DNA of 64,000 nt from positions 16,790,999 to 16,854,998 of the forward strand of contig OX328100.1 in the NCBI GenBank assembly GCA_946811185.2, written 5' to 3'. Both the position numbers and the translations under genes were made by a program. The stretch is from Hippopus hippopus. Lineage: Eukaryota > Mollusca > Bivalvia > Cardiida > Cardiidae. Below are positions 44,318-55,726 of the stretch, piece after piece. The notes beneath the pieces were generated by a model. It ran no database searches. It was not told the origin of the DNA and saw only the letters and a program-made list of their open reading frames with translations. Position 1 is the first letter of the stretch; each line of letters opens with the position of its first letter.

Positions 44318-44539
44318 TCTTTTACCACACAATCCCAACATTTAACAACCCTGAAAGAAAAGGTTTTTGAAACATTTTAGGAAAAGGAGGAAATGCTGGT
44401 ATCCAGCATTTTCTCTTTTTCCCACAATGTTTTCTACCCTATCAAGAACAAATTTAGTCATTGAGTCAACTTAATTTGTTATCTGGAAATGCTTTGAATT
44501 TGGACCAGTCTAAATTTTCATCATGTGGTAAAAAGTTAA
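44314..44539 (-). repeat. Family A element
   Basis: TTAA to TTAA. Hairpin centre GCTGGTATCCAGC. Confidence 0.9.
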
Positions 44540-44604
44540 AAAGTGAAATCTTCTTAGTTACTTCATTTACATGAACTTCCTGCATGAGTTTTTATTAGTC
44601 CTAT

Positions 44605-44729
44605 AGCAGGTAACTGTTTGAAAACACTGTGGAAAAAGGAGAAATTGCTTTGATCTGAGATTCCTCTATACCAGATGACAAAAGTTTAAACTTGTCCATT
44701 TTGAAAGCTTTGCAAATGAAAGGATTTAA
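44605..44729. repeat. Family A fragments
   Basis: A hairpin-left piece (TTTGAAAACACTGTGG) is followed by a + left-flank piece (CAGATGACAAAAGTTTAAAC) that runs into the next copy. Confidence 0.6.
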
Positions 44730-44956
44730 CCCTTTACCACACAACAAAATTTTGGACCTGACCAAACTGAAAGTATTTGAAGTCAACAATTTAAAAGCAG
44801 CTCAAATGATGATTTCCATCTTTGATAGGGTAGAAAAAACATTGTGGGAAAAGGAGAAAATGCTGGTTACCAGCATTTTCTCCTTTTCCCACCATGTTTT
44901 CAAAAGCCTTCCTTTCCAGAGTCATGAAAACCAGGTATTGTTTGGTAAAGGGTTAA
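44726..44956 (+). repeat. Family A element
   Basis: TTAA to TTAA with a full hairpin. The right TTAA is shared with a truncated + copy. Confidence 0.92.
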
Positions 44957-45111
44957 ACATAGCTCAAATGATCAGATTCATCTGTAAAAAAAAACATTTC
45001 AGGTGAAGGAGACAACGCTGGTTACTAGCATTTTCTCCTTTTCCCATGATGTTTTCATGAGCTTCATCATAAGGGTTGTAAAACCATGGGATTGTTTAGT
45101 AAAGGGATTAA
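44953..45111 (+). repeat. Family A element, left end truncated
   Basis: It starts at AACATAGCTCAAATGATCAG. Hairpin GGTTACTAGC. Ends TAGTAAAGGGATTAA. Confidence 0.8.
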
Positions 45112-45220
45112 CTTGCAATAAATGCACATAGGACTTCTATATCACTGGACAAATAAAAAGGATGTTATCAGAGAGAAAAACCTTTGCAAGTTTAGGACTG
45201 CATTTAGCTAGACTGTTTAA

Positions 45221-45320
45221 ACATAGCAGACAGTTTAGATGCAAGATCAGATTACATTTTTAGTGCATTCTGATTTTGTGTTATTCTTTTCCCAAAAGCA
45301 ACCATAGGGTCAACTTCAAA
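45221..45320 (+). repeat. Family B2 fragment
   Basis: GACAGTTTAGATGCAAGATC core, with AAAAGCAACCATAGGG at the right. Confidence 0.55.
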
Positions 45321-45493
45321 GAGACTCACTGGGCAAATCCTATTTTAATCCTATTGCTAACATATCTAAAACCTATTTCAGATAAGGCTTGAGAGAAGGA
45401 CACTAGGAAAATCACTGTCACTGTTTGGGGATATGGGACTTGCATCTGCAAGGCAAAAAAGGCAACTCTCAAGACCTAAGCAAAACAAACTTA

Positions 45494-45655
45494 ACTAGAG
45501 CTGTCACTGAATGTGACTTAATACCCCTGCCAGCGCTTTGACAGAAACAGGCAATTTTTTTGTATACAGACGGACACACGGACGGACACACGGACAGACA
45601 AGCTGATTCCAGTATACCCCTGAAAATATTCGTTTTGCGGGGGTATAACAACTGA
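45494..45655 (+). repeat. CGGACACA repeat-bearing element
   Basis: AGAGCTGTCACTGAATGTGA start, a run of ACGGACACACGGACGGACAC, and the end TTGCGGGGGTATAA. A common bivalve-type repeat from memory. Confidence 0.6.
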
Positions 45656-45716
45656 CAAAAATGAGGCCCATTAAAAGGAAAGCCTATCTTGGTTGTACAG
45701 AACCAAGTAGCTAAAC

Positions 45717-45912
45717 AAAACAATCCCCGGTTCTATGAAGATGATTTTTTAAAACATTGTGATAAACGGAGAAAATGCTTGTAGTCTGCCTCCTTTCCCC
45801 ATGATGTTTTCTACTCTTTGAAAGACCAACTCATACTTTGAATGACATTTTATTTGTAGTCCACTAGTGATTTCAATTTGGGCTACCTTTTGTATTATAG
45901 TCAAGAGTTCAG
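45717..45912 (-). repeat. Family A element, left end truncated
   Basis: AACAATCCCCGGTTCTATGA; hairpin poor (GCTTGTAGTCTGCC); right end TCAAGAGTTCAGC. Confidence 0.7.
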
Positions 45913-46019
45913 CCTTTTAATGGAATATATTGCAAAAAAAGCTGGTGTTTGTTAAAATCTAGTGCTTCTTTTCCCAAAACGTTTTCAAGAGCTTATTTTA
46001 AAAGGATGCATGGCCAGAT

Positions 46020-46212
46020 GCATTCGGTCTATATGATTTAAACCTAGCCCAAGTTGAAAGCATTTGCAGACAACAAAGTAAATGTTTCTCATAACATAAA
46101 ATCGTTCTTTCAAAGGGCAGAAAACATAGTGGAAAAAGGAGAAAATGCTGGTTGCCAGCATTTTCTCCTTTTTCTGCAATGTTTTCAAAGCTTTCTTTTT
46201 CAGTAGTGTTGT
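46020..46212 (+). repeat. Family A element, TIRs worn
   Basis: Hairpin centre GCTGGTTGCCAGC; left flank AAGCATTTGCAGACAACAAA. Confidence 0.82.
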
Positions 46213-46218
46213 TCTTCT

Positions 46219-46445
46219 ACACCCTTTACCACACAATCCTGACTTTCAACGACTCTGAGAAAGAAAGCTTTTGAAAACACTGTAGGAAAAGGAGAAAATG
46301 CTGATAACCAGCATTTTCTCCTTGTCCCACAAAGCTTTCTACCATTCCCAAAACAAATTTGCTTTTTTAAGTCACATATATTTTTTTCGTCTGCAAATAC
46401 TTTCAAAATGGAAAAGTAATATTTTGTCATTCGGTAAAGAGATAA
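46219..46445 (-). repeat. Family A element
   Basis: ACCCTTTACCACACAATCC start; full hairpin (GCTGATAACCAGC); right end GGTAAAGAGATAA. Confidence 0.88.
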
Positions 46446-46718
46446 AAGTTAAATTTGTTTGGTTGGATGCTTATCCACCTGAGAGGTTTTTCATTATGGT
46501 TGTAGAACTTATCATCAAGTCTCGATTGTTATTGCGATGATTATGTGTTGCATGGCCAATTAGATGCGTTTATTACAGTCGTAGTCATTAAACAGTTCAA
46601 ACACTTGTAGATACCCGAGTGTAAGTCTGATGACCCAAATTATATTTGTATTAAACTGTCACAATGATTTACTTTATGATATTTACAATACTTATGATGA
46701 CAAAGTTCTCAACTAGCT

Positions 46719-46948
46719 TTTAAAACTCTTCACCACTCGACAAAATTTTAGACTTGTCCTAATGGAAAGCATTTGCAGACAACAAAATAAATGACTGAAA
46801 AGATGAAATTTGTTTCAGGAAGGGTAGAAAACATTGTAGGAAATGGAGAAAATGCTGGTTACCAGCATTTTCTCCTTTTCTCACAATGTTTTCAAAAAGC
46901 TTCTTTCTCAGAGTTGTTAAAACTTGGGCTCGTGTGGTAAAGGGTTAA
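46719..46948 (+). repeat. Family A element
   Basis: Intact hairpin, centre GGTTACC; ends GTGTGGTAAAGGGTTAA. Confidence 0.9.
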
Positions 46949-47046
46949 ACACTATGTGGGACATCTTACCAGTTTATGTATCTTTTTTAGAAAAATGAAC
47001 CACTAACATCATCTAAACTGAAAGCAAGTCCATACTTCAAGACTGG

Positions 47047-47240
47047 CTTAAACCCTTTACCACACAATCCCGACTTTTAAAGACCTTGAGGAAGAAGGCC
47101 AGTTTTTTGAAAACATTTTGGAAAAAGGAGAAAATGTTGGTAACAAGCACTTTCTCCTTATCCCAAAGTGTTTCCTATCCATTTAACGACAATCTTTGAG
47201 CCATACATTTTGTCCTCTACAAATGCTTTGGATTTGGTCC
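47047..47240 (-). repeat. Family A element, right end lost
   Basis: TTAAACCCTTTACCACACAA start; imperfect hairpin (TGTTGGTAACAAGCA). Confidence 0.82.
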
Positions 47241-47357
47241 TTAGACTCCAAGACGACCACTTTTGCTGAAATTGTTACAAACAGTGAAATTGCTAATTAC
47301 AAGCATTTTCTCCTTTATACTACATGGGCTGTTTGTACATTTTTTGCATGACAAACC

Positions 47358-47594
47358 TGAACTCTTTACCACACATTAAACCCAAGTTTATATGACCTTT
47401 TGAAAGGAGGCTTTTGGCAACATTATATGAAAAGGACAAAATGCTGGCAACCAGCATTTTCTCATTTTCCCACAATGTTTTATACGCTATCAAAGAGCAA
47501 TTTTGTCATTTGGGTCACCTTTAATTTGTTGTCTGCAAATGCTTTCGATTTTGACCTATCTGGTAAAAAATTTTGTCATCTGGTACAGGGTTAA
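47358..47594 (-). repeat. Family A element
   Basis: Hairpin centre GCTGGCAACCAGC. A duplicated ATCTGGTA before the right end lengthens it slightly. Ends GGGTTAA. Confidence 0.88.
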
Positions 47595-47648
47595 CTCATG
47601 TTGATTATCCATCATTTTATAAGGATTTTTTCAGTCGTCTGCAACATA

Positions 47649-47860
47649 TTACCCCTTATCCTGCTAAATAACTGAAAAGAAAATTTCAATTTGATAGTAA
47701 AAACCCAAATATTGCTATTTCAAAAGTTGTGTTTTGGGGAATAATATCTCCTTATCGGACAGTGTAGATCCAAGATCAGACTGCACGTTCTGTGCAGTCT
47801 GATCTTGATCTACACTGTCCGCAAAAGGTCAGTGAGTTGCGCTTAGCAGCCTAAGGGTTA
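47649..47860 (-). repeat. Family B1 element
   Basis: CCCCTTATCCTGCTAAATAA; near-perfect palindrome with centre GCACGTTCTGTGC; GTGAGTTGCGCTTAGCAGCC and GGGTTAC at the right. Confidence 0.87.
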
Positions 47861-48169
47861 CTTGAGAAGATTACTGTACGTTAACTGCATAAAATTGCAT
47901 ACATGAAAATGGTTCAATCAATATAGCTGTATAAATGTCAACTTTAACAAGGAAAGTATTGTGCCCGTAAAAGCAATAAACCAGGCTTTCAAGTTGAAAT
48001 ATACAGGATCTGAAAACTTCGGCTAATAATCGCCAAAGATACTTGGAGAATATCGTAAAATGAGCATTAAATGCATAAAAGATTACTTTGATTTTTATAG
48101 CTACCCGTATCAGGTAAAATATCTTTATCAACCGTATCAAAACTGTTTTGAATACATTTATTTCAGTTG

Positions 48170-48393
48170 TTAATCCTTCCAGAAACAATCCCAAAATTCA
48201 ACAACTCTGACCTTTGGAACCATTGTTGAAAAAACAGAAAATGCTCGTAAATAGTATTTTCTCTTTTTTCCACACAGTTTTTCTCCCTTTCAAAACTAAA
48301 GCCAAACAATTGAACAACATTTCATTTTGCGTCCACAGGCTGATGCTCTCATACTAGACTAGTCTAAAATTTTGTGGTCTGGTAAAGAATTAA
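48170..48393 (-). repeat. Family A element
   Basis: TTAA to TTAA. The hairpin is weakened at the centre (CTCGTAAATAGTATT). Confidence 0.85.
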
Positions 48394-48405
48394 CTGTCAG
48401 ACTGA

Positions 48406-48634
48406 TTAACCCTTTACCAGACGACAAAATTTTAGCCTTGTCCAAATTGAAACCATTTGCAGACAACAATTTCAATGTGGCTTATTTGGTGCAATTTTTC
48501 TTTGATAGGATAGGAAACATTGTGGAAAAAGGAGAAAATGCTGGTTACCAGCATTTTCTCCTTTTCCCACAATGTTTTCAAAAGGCTTCTTTCCCATGGT
48601 CGTTAAAAGTCGGAATTGTGTGGTAAAGAGTTAA
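48406..48634 (+). repeat. Family A element
   Basis: TTAA to TTAA with a perfect inner hairpin. It lies 12 bp from the previous copy's TTAA. Confidence 0.93.
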
Positions 48635-48814
48635 CCTCCTGTAGACCACTTCTCTTTGTCCTGCCGCACATCACTTTTGAAAATCATTGTAAAAAATGGA
48701 GAAATTTAGCATTTATTCTTTTTTTATGATGTTTTCTCAAGTATAAATGTAATATTCTAACAGTAATGCCTAATATACAAGAATCCTGTTCTAGTTATTG
48801 TCTGCATATCTGTT

Positions 48815-48985
48815 TTAACCCTTTACCACACAACCCCAAGTTTTAACAACCAGCATTTTCTCCTTTTCTCACAATGTTTTCTACCCTTTACGAGACAAAT
48901 TCCTCAATTATAATTATAATTTGTTATCTGCGAAAACTTTCACTTTCGACGAGTCTAAAATTTTGTTGTTTTGGTTAAGAGTTGA
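48815..48985 (-). repeat. Family A element, left arm deleted
   Basis: AAGTTTTAACA joins ACCAGCATTTTCTCC directly. The right arm and flank are normal. Confidence 0.85.
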
Positions 48986-49081
48986 GATAATTAGTAAAAA
49001 GATGAACAGTCTTCTTCAACGTAAATTTTTTTTTTGCATTTGCTATGCTGTTTTGACCAGAATGCTATAGACAATATCAAA

Positions 49082-49125
49082 TAATGTAGATCGAAGATCT
49101 GGCTGTAAATTTTGTGTAGTCTTAA
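49082..49125. repeat. Family B core remnant
   Basis: ATGTAGATCGAAGATCTGGC and GTGTAGTCTTAA, cut off at the TTAA of the next A copy. Confidence 0.5.
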
Positions 49126-49231
49126 CTCTTTACAAAACAACAACATTTTATTCTTGTCCAAATTGAAAATGTTTGCAAACGCCAAATTCAAGGTAACACA
49201 AAAGTTGAAACTGTTTTTGGAAGGCACAACT
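49122..49231 (+). repeat. Family A fragment, left half
   Basis: TTAACTCTTTACAAAACAAC to CTGTTTTTGGAAGGC, with no hairpin. Confidence 0.7.
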
Positions 49232-49363
49232 TACCGTTGTTGGTTATGGGTACAGACTTACTGTGACATGGAAACAAAATGTAGCCATATTCAATTTAGG
49301 ATATAAATGTTCACCTTACCAACAAATTAACAGTGAATGAGATGATGTAACTGATATATCTAA

Positions 49364-49593
49364 TTAACTCTTTACCAGACAACAAAATTTTAGACTTGAC
49401 CACATCCAAAAGCATCTGCAGACAACAAATCAAAAGTGGCTCAAAAAGTGTGATCTGCCTTTGAAAGAGTAGAACAACATTGTTGAAAAAGGAGAAAATA
49501 CTGATTACCAGCATTTTCTCCTGTTCTCACATTGTTTTTAAAAGCCTCCTTCCTAAATGTTGCTAAAACTTCGGATTGTTTAGCTAAGGATTT
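49364..49593 (+). repeat. Family A element
   Basis: Left TTAA. Hairpin centre ACTGATTACCAGC; right end TAGCTAAGGATTTA. Confidence 0.87.
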
Positions 49594-49689
49594 ATACCCT
49601 TTAAAGTGATATCAGTTTCTGTTATAATGTAAGATAATATTTTTTTTTTCATCACCACTGATCAGTATCAGTAACAGTTATGCTACATT

Positions 49690-49928
49690 TTGCCATGCTC
49701 AAGCAAAAGGGAGCTAAATGCATCTCCACGACACACGATACCTATCAAGTCATCACATGATCATGGATCCATAAAGTCCATTTTGTCCAACATTTTGTCA
49801 TGAGGTAAACTGCTCCTTGGACATGCAGAAAATTGACCAATAGCAAAGAAGTTTCAGCCTAGGTCAGCCTGCGCAGACTGACCCAGGTCGGTACTTTTTG
49901 CAGATGCATTAAGCCCCCTTTTTACTTA
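49690..49928 (+). repeat. Family C element
   Basis: AAAGGGAGCTAAATGCATCT; CATGGATCCATAAAGTCCAT; TTGACCAATAGC; a shortened palindrome GTCAGCCTGCGCAGACTGAC; ends TTAAGCCCCCTTTTTAC. Confidence 0.8.
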
Positions 49929-50057
49929 AGTACAACTCCTTAACACTGTAAAACAACATTTTGAATCTGTCTCTTTCATGAGACAAACTGCTATTGAAAT
50001 TTTTAATACAGCTGTAGAAAGAAATTATATGATTGGATGGCAGGGACAACTTTAGAA

Positions 50058-50140
50058 ACTTTTGCAAACAGTATCGATCAAGATCAAGCTACAAAACACA
50101 TACTATCTGATCTTGGATCTACACTTTCTGATTAAGATCA
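50058..50140 (+). repeat. Family B core, diverged
   Basis: AGTATCGATCAAGATCAAGC with GATCTTGGATCTACACTTTC. Confidence 0.6.
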
Positions 50141-50249
50141 AGTTGCTCAATTTAATTTATTCAGTTGCAACAATGTTATTACAATAGTCTGCTGCAAGCA
50201 CTGAAAGTTGTCTGCAGACTTTAACATGTCAATTCAATTTTGAAATCTA

Positions 50250-50935
50250 ACAGTTAAAATACTTAGTTTTCAATGTACCGCTATTAATTAGAAGAAAAAA
50301 AAAAATCACTTACCTGTAAAATCACCGTGTAGAACTGCAGTTTTATTTACTGTGGTACTTACAAAAGCATTTGAAACTCTGTTATCACGTTCTGTAAAGT
50401 TTATTGTAGAGAAGAATCCATAGCACACCACACTTTCTCTTCACTATCCCACTATTAAACGCAGATCATCTGCAGTCACTTCATGAAGATAAAACGAAAG
50501 TAATTGTCACAGTTAACGTAGCCAGTCTGTTGGAAAAATCTGGAAATTGGCAAAACAATCAGACAATTTAATATAAAAGCTCTCGGCTGATATTCAAATA
50601 TTGAGTTCATGCAGTATGGGATCAATAAAGCATAGCAGATTCTAAATAGTGTATTTTCATTGCATGAAATTCGTTATCTCCAGACATGGTCCATCACTAC
50701 TCACTGCTGTAACTCCGCCCATTTCTACACACCACCACTCACAGCTGGCCTTCTATCACAGCTGAATCATTATTCATGATGTTACCTGCATTCGCATATC
50801 TCCTATGCTTATTTGAATTTTTTTTCTCTATTCATCGACACCTTTTCTCATCTTGCAGCAGACAACTTCTGCCACAATGTTTTCAAGGTGTCATGCTTTC
50901 ATCAGTAAAACCTTAGCTCATGTAAATTATTCCTT
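50250..50935. other. Repeat-free stretch with a - strand donor-like site
   Basis: About 0.7 kb without A, B or C sequence. On the - strand TTTTACAG then GTAAGTGA near 50312 is a strong splice-donor match with mixed-composition DNA upstream. A 5' non-coding exon is possible but unproven. Confidence 0.3.
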
Positions 50936-50936
50936 C

Positions 50937-51083
50937 TTTAACATTTTACAGCATAACAAAAAAATTAATGTACATTTGTCTAAATTGAAAGCATTGGCAG
51001 ACAACAATTTAAACGAGGCTTATATGATGGAATTTATCTTGGATAGGGTGGAAAACATTTACTGAAAAGAAGTTGCCTGTTCC
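50937..51083 (+). repeat. Family A element, hairpin lost
   Basis: Left TIR and flank present to GGTGGAAAACATTTACTG, then a short remnant GTTGCCTGTTCCCAC. Confidence 0.75.
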
Positions 51084-51090
51084 CACTCCT

Positions 51091-51319
51091 TTAACTCTTT
51101 ACCAAATAAAAAAATTTTAGACTTTTCCAAATTGAAGGCATTTGCAGACAACAAAATAAATGTGGCTCAAAAATTGAAACATGACTTTAGAAGAGTAGAA
51201 AACATTGTGGGAAAAGGAGAAAATGCTGGTTACCAGCATTTTCTCCTTTTCTCACAATGTTTTCAGAAGTCTTCTTCCTCTGGGTCGTAAAAACCAGGGA
51301 TTGTTTGGTAAAGGGTTAA
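51091..51319 (+). repeat. Family A element
   Basis: TTAA to TTAA, intact hairpin. Followed by a 25 bp remnant of another right end (GGATTGTGTGGTAAAGG). Confidence 0.93.
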
Positions 51320-51354
51320 AAGACTTTAGGATTGTGTGGTAAAGGTAAAAAAAA

Positions 51355-51500
51355 TGTTTTACCCAAACAACAAAATTTTAGACTTGTCAAACTTGACTGC
51401 ATTTGCAGATGACATACTAGAGGTGTCTCAAAAATTGAAATTTGTTTTTGGAAGGGTAGAACACATTGTGGGCAAAAGAGAAAACACTGTATAACATTGT
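51355..51500 (+). repeat. Family A fragment, left half
   Basis: ACAACAAAATTTTAGACTTG to a broken hairpin (GGCAAAAGAGAAAACACTG). Confidence 0.75.
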
Positions 51501-51556
51501 GTATAAATGATAATTGCAATATCATGGTTTGAATATCCATAAAATAGTTAAGCAAT

Positions 51557-51661
51557 GCAACAAGTGTAGAACAAAAGTCAGACAGCATGTTTTTTGCAGT
51601 CTGATCTTGATCTACAATGGCAGCAAGGGCAACTAAAACTGAAAGGTACTTGAAAGGTTAA
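51557..51661 (-). repeat. Family B2 element, partial
   Basis: TGTAGAACAAAAGTCAGACA and inverse, then GGCAGCAAGGGCAACTAAAA. Confidence 0.65.
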
Positions 51662-51869
51662 CATTTTTTTCTTTTTTATAATCTGAAAGATTTTTTACCT
51701 TCTGTTCTTGAAAAGTAGACATATACCTGTACATAATCCATACATTCTGTCTGTAACACGTTGATTTGGAGCAGACCTTCGGTCATTTAGATGTTTAGTG
51801 TTGGTACTGTATTCAGCCAATGGTATATTGGCTTTCATCATCCTCTGGTAAATTATTTAGTCTATCTTC

Positions 51870-52062
51870 TTTAACAATCTTAAATAAAAGCCTTTTGAAA
51901 ACATTGTAAAAAGGAGAAAATGCTGGTAACTAGCATTTTCTCCTTTTTCCGCAATGTTTTCTATCCTATCAAAGACAGAAATCATCATTTGAGCAACATA
52001 CAATTTGTCATCTGCAAATGCTTTTAGTTTGGTGGAGTGCAAAATTTTGTTGTTTAGAAAAG
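51870..52062 (-). repeat. Family A element
   Basis: Left TIR worn; hairpin centre GCTGGTAACTAGC; right TIR worn. Confidence 0.85.
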
Positions 52063-52165
52063 GTTCTGTCGTTTGAGACCGATGTAATGAAGATCAGACT
52101 GCAAAGAGAATGCAGACTGACTTGAGATATCCTGGCAAAAACCATCTTGAAACTGCAAAAGAAAT

Positions 52166-52428
52166 TTGAGCCATCCTCTGTGAAAAGGGGGTTTAATGCA
52201 TCTCTTTGATCCATTATACCAAGCAAGTCATCACATAGTAATGGATCCGTAAAATCCATTTTGTAAAACAACCAGCTGAATCCTGAAGCAGAGTGGTCCT
52301 TTGACATGCAGAAAATGGACCAATAGCAATAAGTTTCAACCCAGGTCACCCTGTGCTGACTGCTTAGGCTGATCTGGGTTAATTCTTTTTGCAGATGTGC
52401 TAAGCCACCTTTTCACAGAGCCTGGCTA
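52166..52428 (+). repeat. Family C element
   Basis: TGAGCCATCCTCTGTGAAAA start; GTAATGGATCCGTAAAATCC; ends CCTTTTCACAGAGCCTGGCT. A B-like core piece precedes it. Confidence 0.78.
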
Positions 52429-52483
52429 GGGTTCTATTTTATCCCACCCAAAAAATGCCCATTTTGTCTATTTGGTGTATAAA

Positions 52484-52699
52484 ACTATTCCTAAACAATC
52501 CCATGTTTTAAAAACTCCAAAGAAAAACGTCATAGCGGATAAAGGAGAAAAAGTATATAAAACCACATATTTTCTCTTATTTCCACAAAGTCTTGTACCA
52601 TTTGAAAGATAAATCATTCCATTTGAGCAAGGGATCATTTGTCATCAATGAATTCTTTCGAATTGGACCAGCCTAAAATTTTGTCTGGTTAGGAGTTAA
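52484..52699 (-). repeat. Family A element, diverged
   Basis: CTAAACAATCCCATG start; hairpin poor; ends GGTTAGGAGTTAA. Confidence 0.75.
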
Positions 52700-52785
52700 T
52701 TTAAACCCTACCAAACAAAAGATCAAAGACCCTGAGAGAGAAAGCTTTTGAAAATGTAGAAAAGGAAAATAATACTGGTAATCCT
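52700..52785 (-). repeat. Family A fragment, left half
   Basis: It follows the previous copy's TTAA directly. AAACCCTACCAAACAAAAGA to TACTGGTAATCC. Confidence 0.65.
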
Positions 52786-52792
52786 TTCAAAC

Positions 52793-52969
52793 TTTAAACT
52801 TTTAGGCTGCTAGGCGCAACTCGGGCTGCAACAAAACATACAGTCTGATCTTTGATCTACACTGTTAAATATGGTATTTTCTGTGTGTAGAAATCTGAAC
52901 TTTGAAACCACAATATTTGGCCTTTTCTTTTATAGAGTGGAAATTTGGTTCATTTATTTAGCAGTTTAA
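52793..52969 (+). repeat. Family B1 element, core arm lost
   Basis: TTAGGCTGCTAGGCGCAACT; only the right core arm GTCTGATCTTTGATCTACAC remains; TCATTTATTTAGCAG and the TTAA are shared with the next A copy. Confidence 0.75.
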
Positions 52970-53202
52970 CCCGTTACAAAACAATCCCGGGTTTTCACGA
53001 CCCTGGGAATGAAGCCTTTTGAAAACATTGTGGGAAAAGGAGAAAAAGCTGGTAACCACCATTTTCTCCTTTTCCCACAATGTTTTCTACCATGTCAGAA
53101 AGCTCAAGCTCATTTGTACCAATTTTGAATTCGTCGTCTGCAGACCTTTTGAAGATAAAAAGAGTCTAAAATTTACGAGTTTGGGAAAAGGTAAAGGGTT
53201 CA
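52966..53202 (-). repeat. Family A element
   Basis: TTAACCCGTTAC start, strong hairpin (AGCTGGTAACCACC), with the right flank disturbed. Confidence 0.88.
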
Positions 53203-53204
53203 TG

Positions 53205-53323
53205 CCAATATTTGGATCACATTTTATTTGTCATCTGCAAAAAATTATGCCTTCAGTTTAGACATCTGCAAATACTTTCAACCTGGACCAGTCTAAAATA
53301 TTGTCATCTGGTATAGAGTTTAA
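53205..53323 (-). repeat. Family A right-half fragments
   Basis: Two successive CATCTGCAAA-containing right flanks, the second ending TCTGGTATAGAGTTTA. Confidence 0.65.
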
Positions 53324-54066
53324 AGGGTTCATGAAGTGGAGGTGGTTATGAAAAAAATTATGACAGCCTAACTCATAATTTATGTATTTTGTGGTGATAT
53401 TTTCTACATGACAAGTCGTCCGTTTATGTTTTCTAATTTCCGATAGATCTGATACATTCATGCTATAAAACTCACAAATGTGACTTTAACAGTCTGTATC
53501 AAAATTTTTATGAAGATACAAACCTGTCAACTGAAGTATAACTTATGACAAGTCAATATTCTAAAACAGGACCTTGGCATCTGAAAGCGTATTTGAACAT
53601 TATACAAACAACTGATTTCATTGAAATGATATTCCCCACCAAAAAAGACTTTTTTTGATACAAACATATCAGAGGTATTGTGTTTTTTGGTTGATATTGG
53701 TCCATAAATTGGTCCATTATGAAATTATACATTAAGTCCCTTTTTTCCATAACATGGCATTTCATTAAATAAAAAAAAGTGATGATTTTCTGTGACTTAT
53801 GATAAACAATATGAATATGAAGTTTCGTAAAATTTTGTCCTGTAGTTTGAGATACTGGTTTATAATGGAAATATACACCAAGCCCCCTTTTTCAATGACA
53901 TGGCATTAAATAACAGGAAAAAAAAATACACATTGCCGGACCATCGTAAGGAGCACATGTATGAATTTTTGCCTGGTATTTTAGAAGAGATCTGTCCAGA
54001 CAGCTGGACAAATGTAGAGACGGACAACACAAAAAATAAAATTGCTCTGCCTGGCAGAGGGATATA
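53324..54066. other. Worn dispersed repeat, family unknown
   Basis: CCTTTTTTCCATAACATGGC and CCCCTTTTTCAATGACATGG are a direct duplication about 160 bp apart. The end GAGACGGACAACAC / GAGGGATATAATTTTT resembles the 45.5 kb element. Confidence 0.4.
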
Positions 54067-54149
54067 ATTTTTGTTACATTTGATTTGTCATATGCAAATT
54101 CTTTCAATTCGCTTAGTTTTTAACATTTGTCATATGGTATGGATTTAAT
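54067..54149 (-). repeat. Family A fragment, right half
   Basis: TTACATTTGATTTGTCATAT to ATATGGTATGGATTTAA. Confidence 0.6.
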
Positions 54150-54197
54150 TCATTGGTATTCCATTGAATGATCCACAAATTCCTGTGAAATGACTTA

Positions 54198-55726
54198 TGC
54201 TACGTTCCCACTATCATGATTCATGCCACAATTGAAATCATGGTCTTAATCGTGAGCAAGTCGTGATGATCCTATCAGGTCATATCAGAACTTGATGTTA
54301 CTCGTGGCAATCGTGTTAATCGTATGAAATGTTTTGGCTGTCAAAAAATTTTCTACGATTAACACGAATGATTTTTAATCATGGTCATCGCATCTAATAG
54401 TATTGAATCATAGCAAAACGCAGCAGATCGCATCAAATCGTGCTTCAAAATCGTGTTGATCGGGACCAATCTTGGACAAGGCAAAGGCCACTTTCTGTTT
54501 CCCGGATAATAGGATACTATAAGTTCTCCTTTATGATCCCTCACATAGGGACAATTGAAGTAAGAAATGTAGCCTCCTCTGCCGCAGCAGTACAAGGTGC
54601 TGTTGAAAACCAAAATACTCCCTTCAATATCGATCATTCAGCCTCTACTTGTATCAGCTTTACAATACCAACGATTCTGGAAACACCTCCAGAAGCCTTC
54701 CCAAAAGCCTACAAGCCTGGATCAGTCAGGCCGAAAGGAGAGGTCGGAAAGAGAGAATTCCAGAGATATGAGTTACTACCACACTTTCCCACTCGAAAAT
54801 AAAAAAAGAGTAATCTGTTTTAATTTATCCCACAGATATCCAGCAAAATTGATTGAATGCACTTATTTTTTGTAAGGAATGGAAGATTTCTATGGAGTGC
54901 AGAAACGGTAAAAGCGAGTAATTCTTATTTTGAAAACATAAGTCTAATCTAGATAAAATGAAAATTGTGGTATTGTAGACCTGTATATCATCAGCTCAAC
55001 TAAACATCATGTTTTGGTCTATTTGATATTTCTATCATCAAGGCAACTTCAATCTTTTTGTAGGATGTTTCTAGGAGGCTAGAATCAAATTGTTGGCTTC
55101 TTTCTTCTGTGAGCTATGGTCGCACCAAACACTGTCTGTGTAGCGCTCTCCTGACCCTTGCAGGTTGTGGCAACTGCTCGTCTTCTTCCTCTCTGACGAT
55201 AATGTCTGATAATGCAAATATCACATTATCAATCTCCTCAACAATCAGTCTTCACGAAAAACAATGAAGTCTATGGACAGTCATGGTTCATGTATATTCA
55301 TCGGGGTCCAATCGCAGCTCCCCTTTGGATATGATCGCAAAACACGTTGCGACAACAATCGTATCATAGCGAAACAGAGCGCAACGGTTCGCAATAAAAG
55401 TATCTGGACTTATCCATGCGTAGCTGTATGTATTACATTGTCATGACTCATGACCCCCGCTCGTTATAATTGTATCGAATCTGGATTCAATCGCAGACTT
55501 GAACTATCGGATCGGAATGGATCGTATACGAACGTAGGACTAGATCGTAATAGGTCATGTGAACTGAAATTGACCAATCGCAATTATGTCGCATCCAAGC
55601 GTAACTCATCATATCCTCACGTATCATCTCGTATCCAAACAAAAATATTTCTCAAAGTTTCATGATTAGCTGCGGATTGCGAATCATGGCTCTCGTAACT
55701 AATCTCGCGACAGTGGGAGCCTAGCA
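54198..55726 (-). mobile_element. PIF/Harbinger-type transposon, defective
   Basis: Terminal inverted repeats TGCTACGTTCCCACT (54198-54212) and AGTGGGAGCCTAGCA (55712-55726) pair at 13 of 15 positions. They are flanked by the 3 bp duplication TTA (54195-54197, 55727-55729), the target type of this superfamily. The subterminal 250-450 bp on both sides are rich in short ATCGTA/AATCG motifs. The interior holds a remnant of a Harbinger-like transposase on the - strand. At about 1.5 kb it is shorter than autonomous members. The class call rests on the 3 bp target duplication and the peptide. Confidence 0.75.
55045..55245 (-). pseudogene. PIF/Harbinger transposase N-terminal remnant
   Basis: The - strand reads an acidic stretch (REEEDEQLPQ), then RRALHRQCLVRP, a TAG stop at 55116-55114, then LTEERSQQFDSSLL. 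Harbinger transposases typically carry a basic run and a [WL]-V-R-P-W-L motif near the N-terminus, and the TAG stands where the Trp (TGG) is expected, a single-base change. Similarity fades after about 20 more residues, and the catalytic DDE domain is not seen in the rest of the element. It is therefore non-functional. Assignment is from memory of the motif and needs a profile search. Confidence 0.6.

Noticed and set aside
54359..54802. Overlapping ORFs on both strands inside the Harbinger element as genes
   Set aside because: They overlap the subterminal repeat region, show no transposase motif, and lack independent support.
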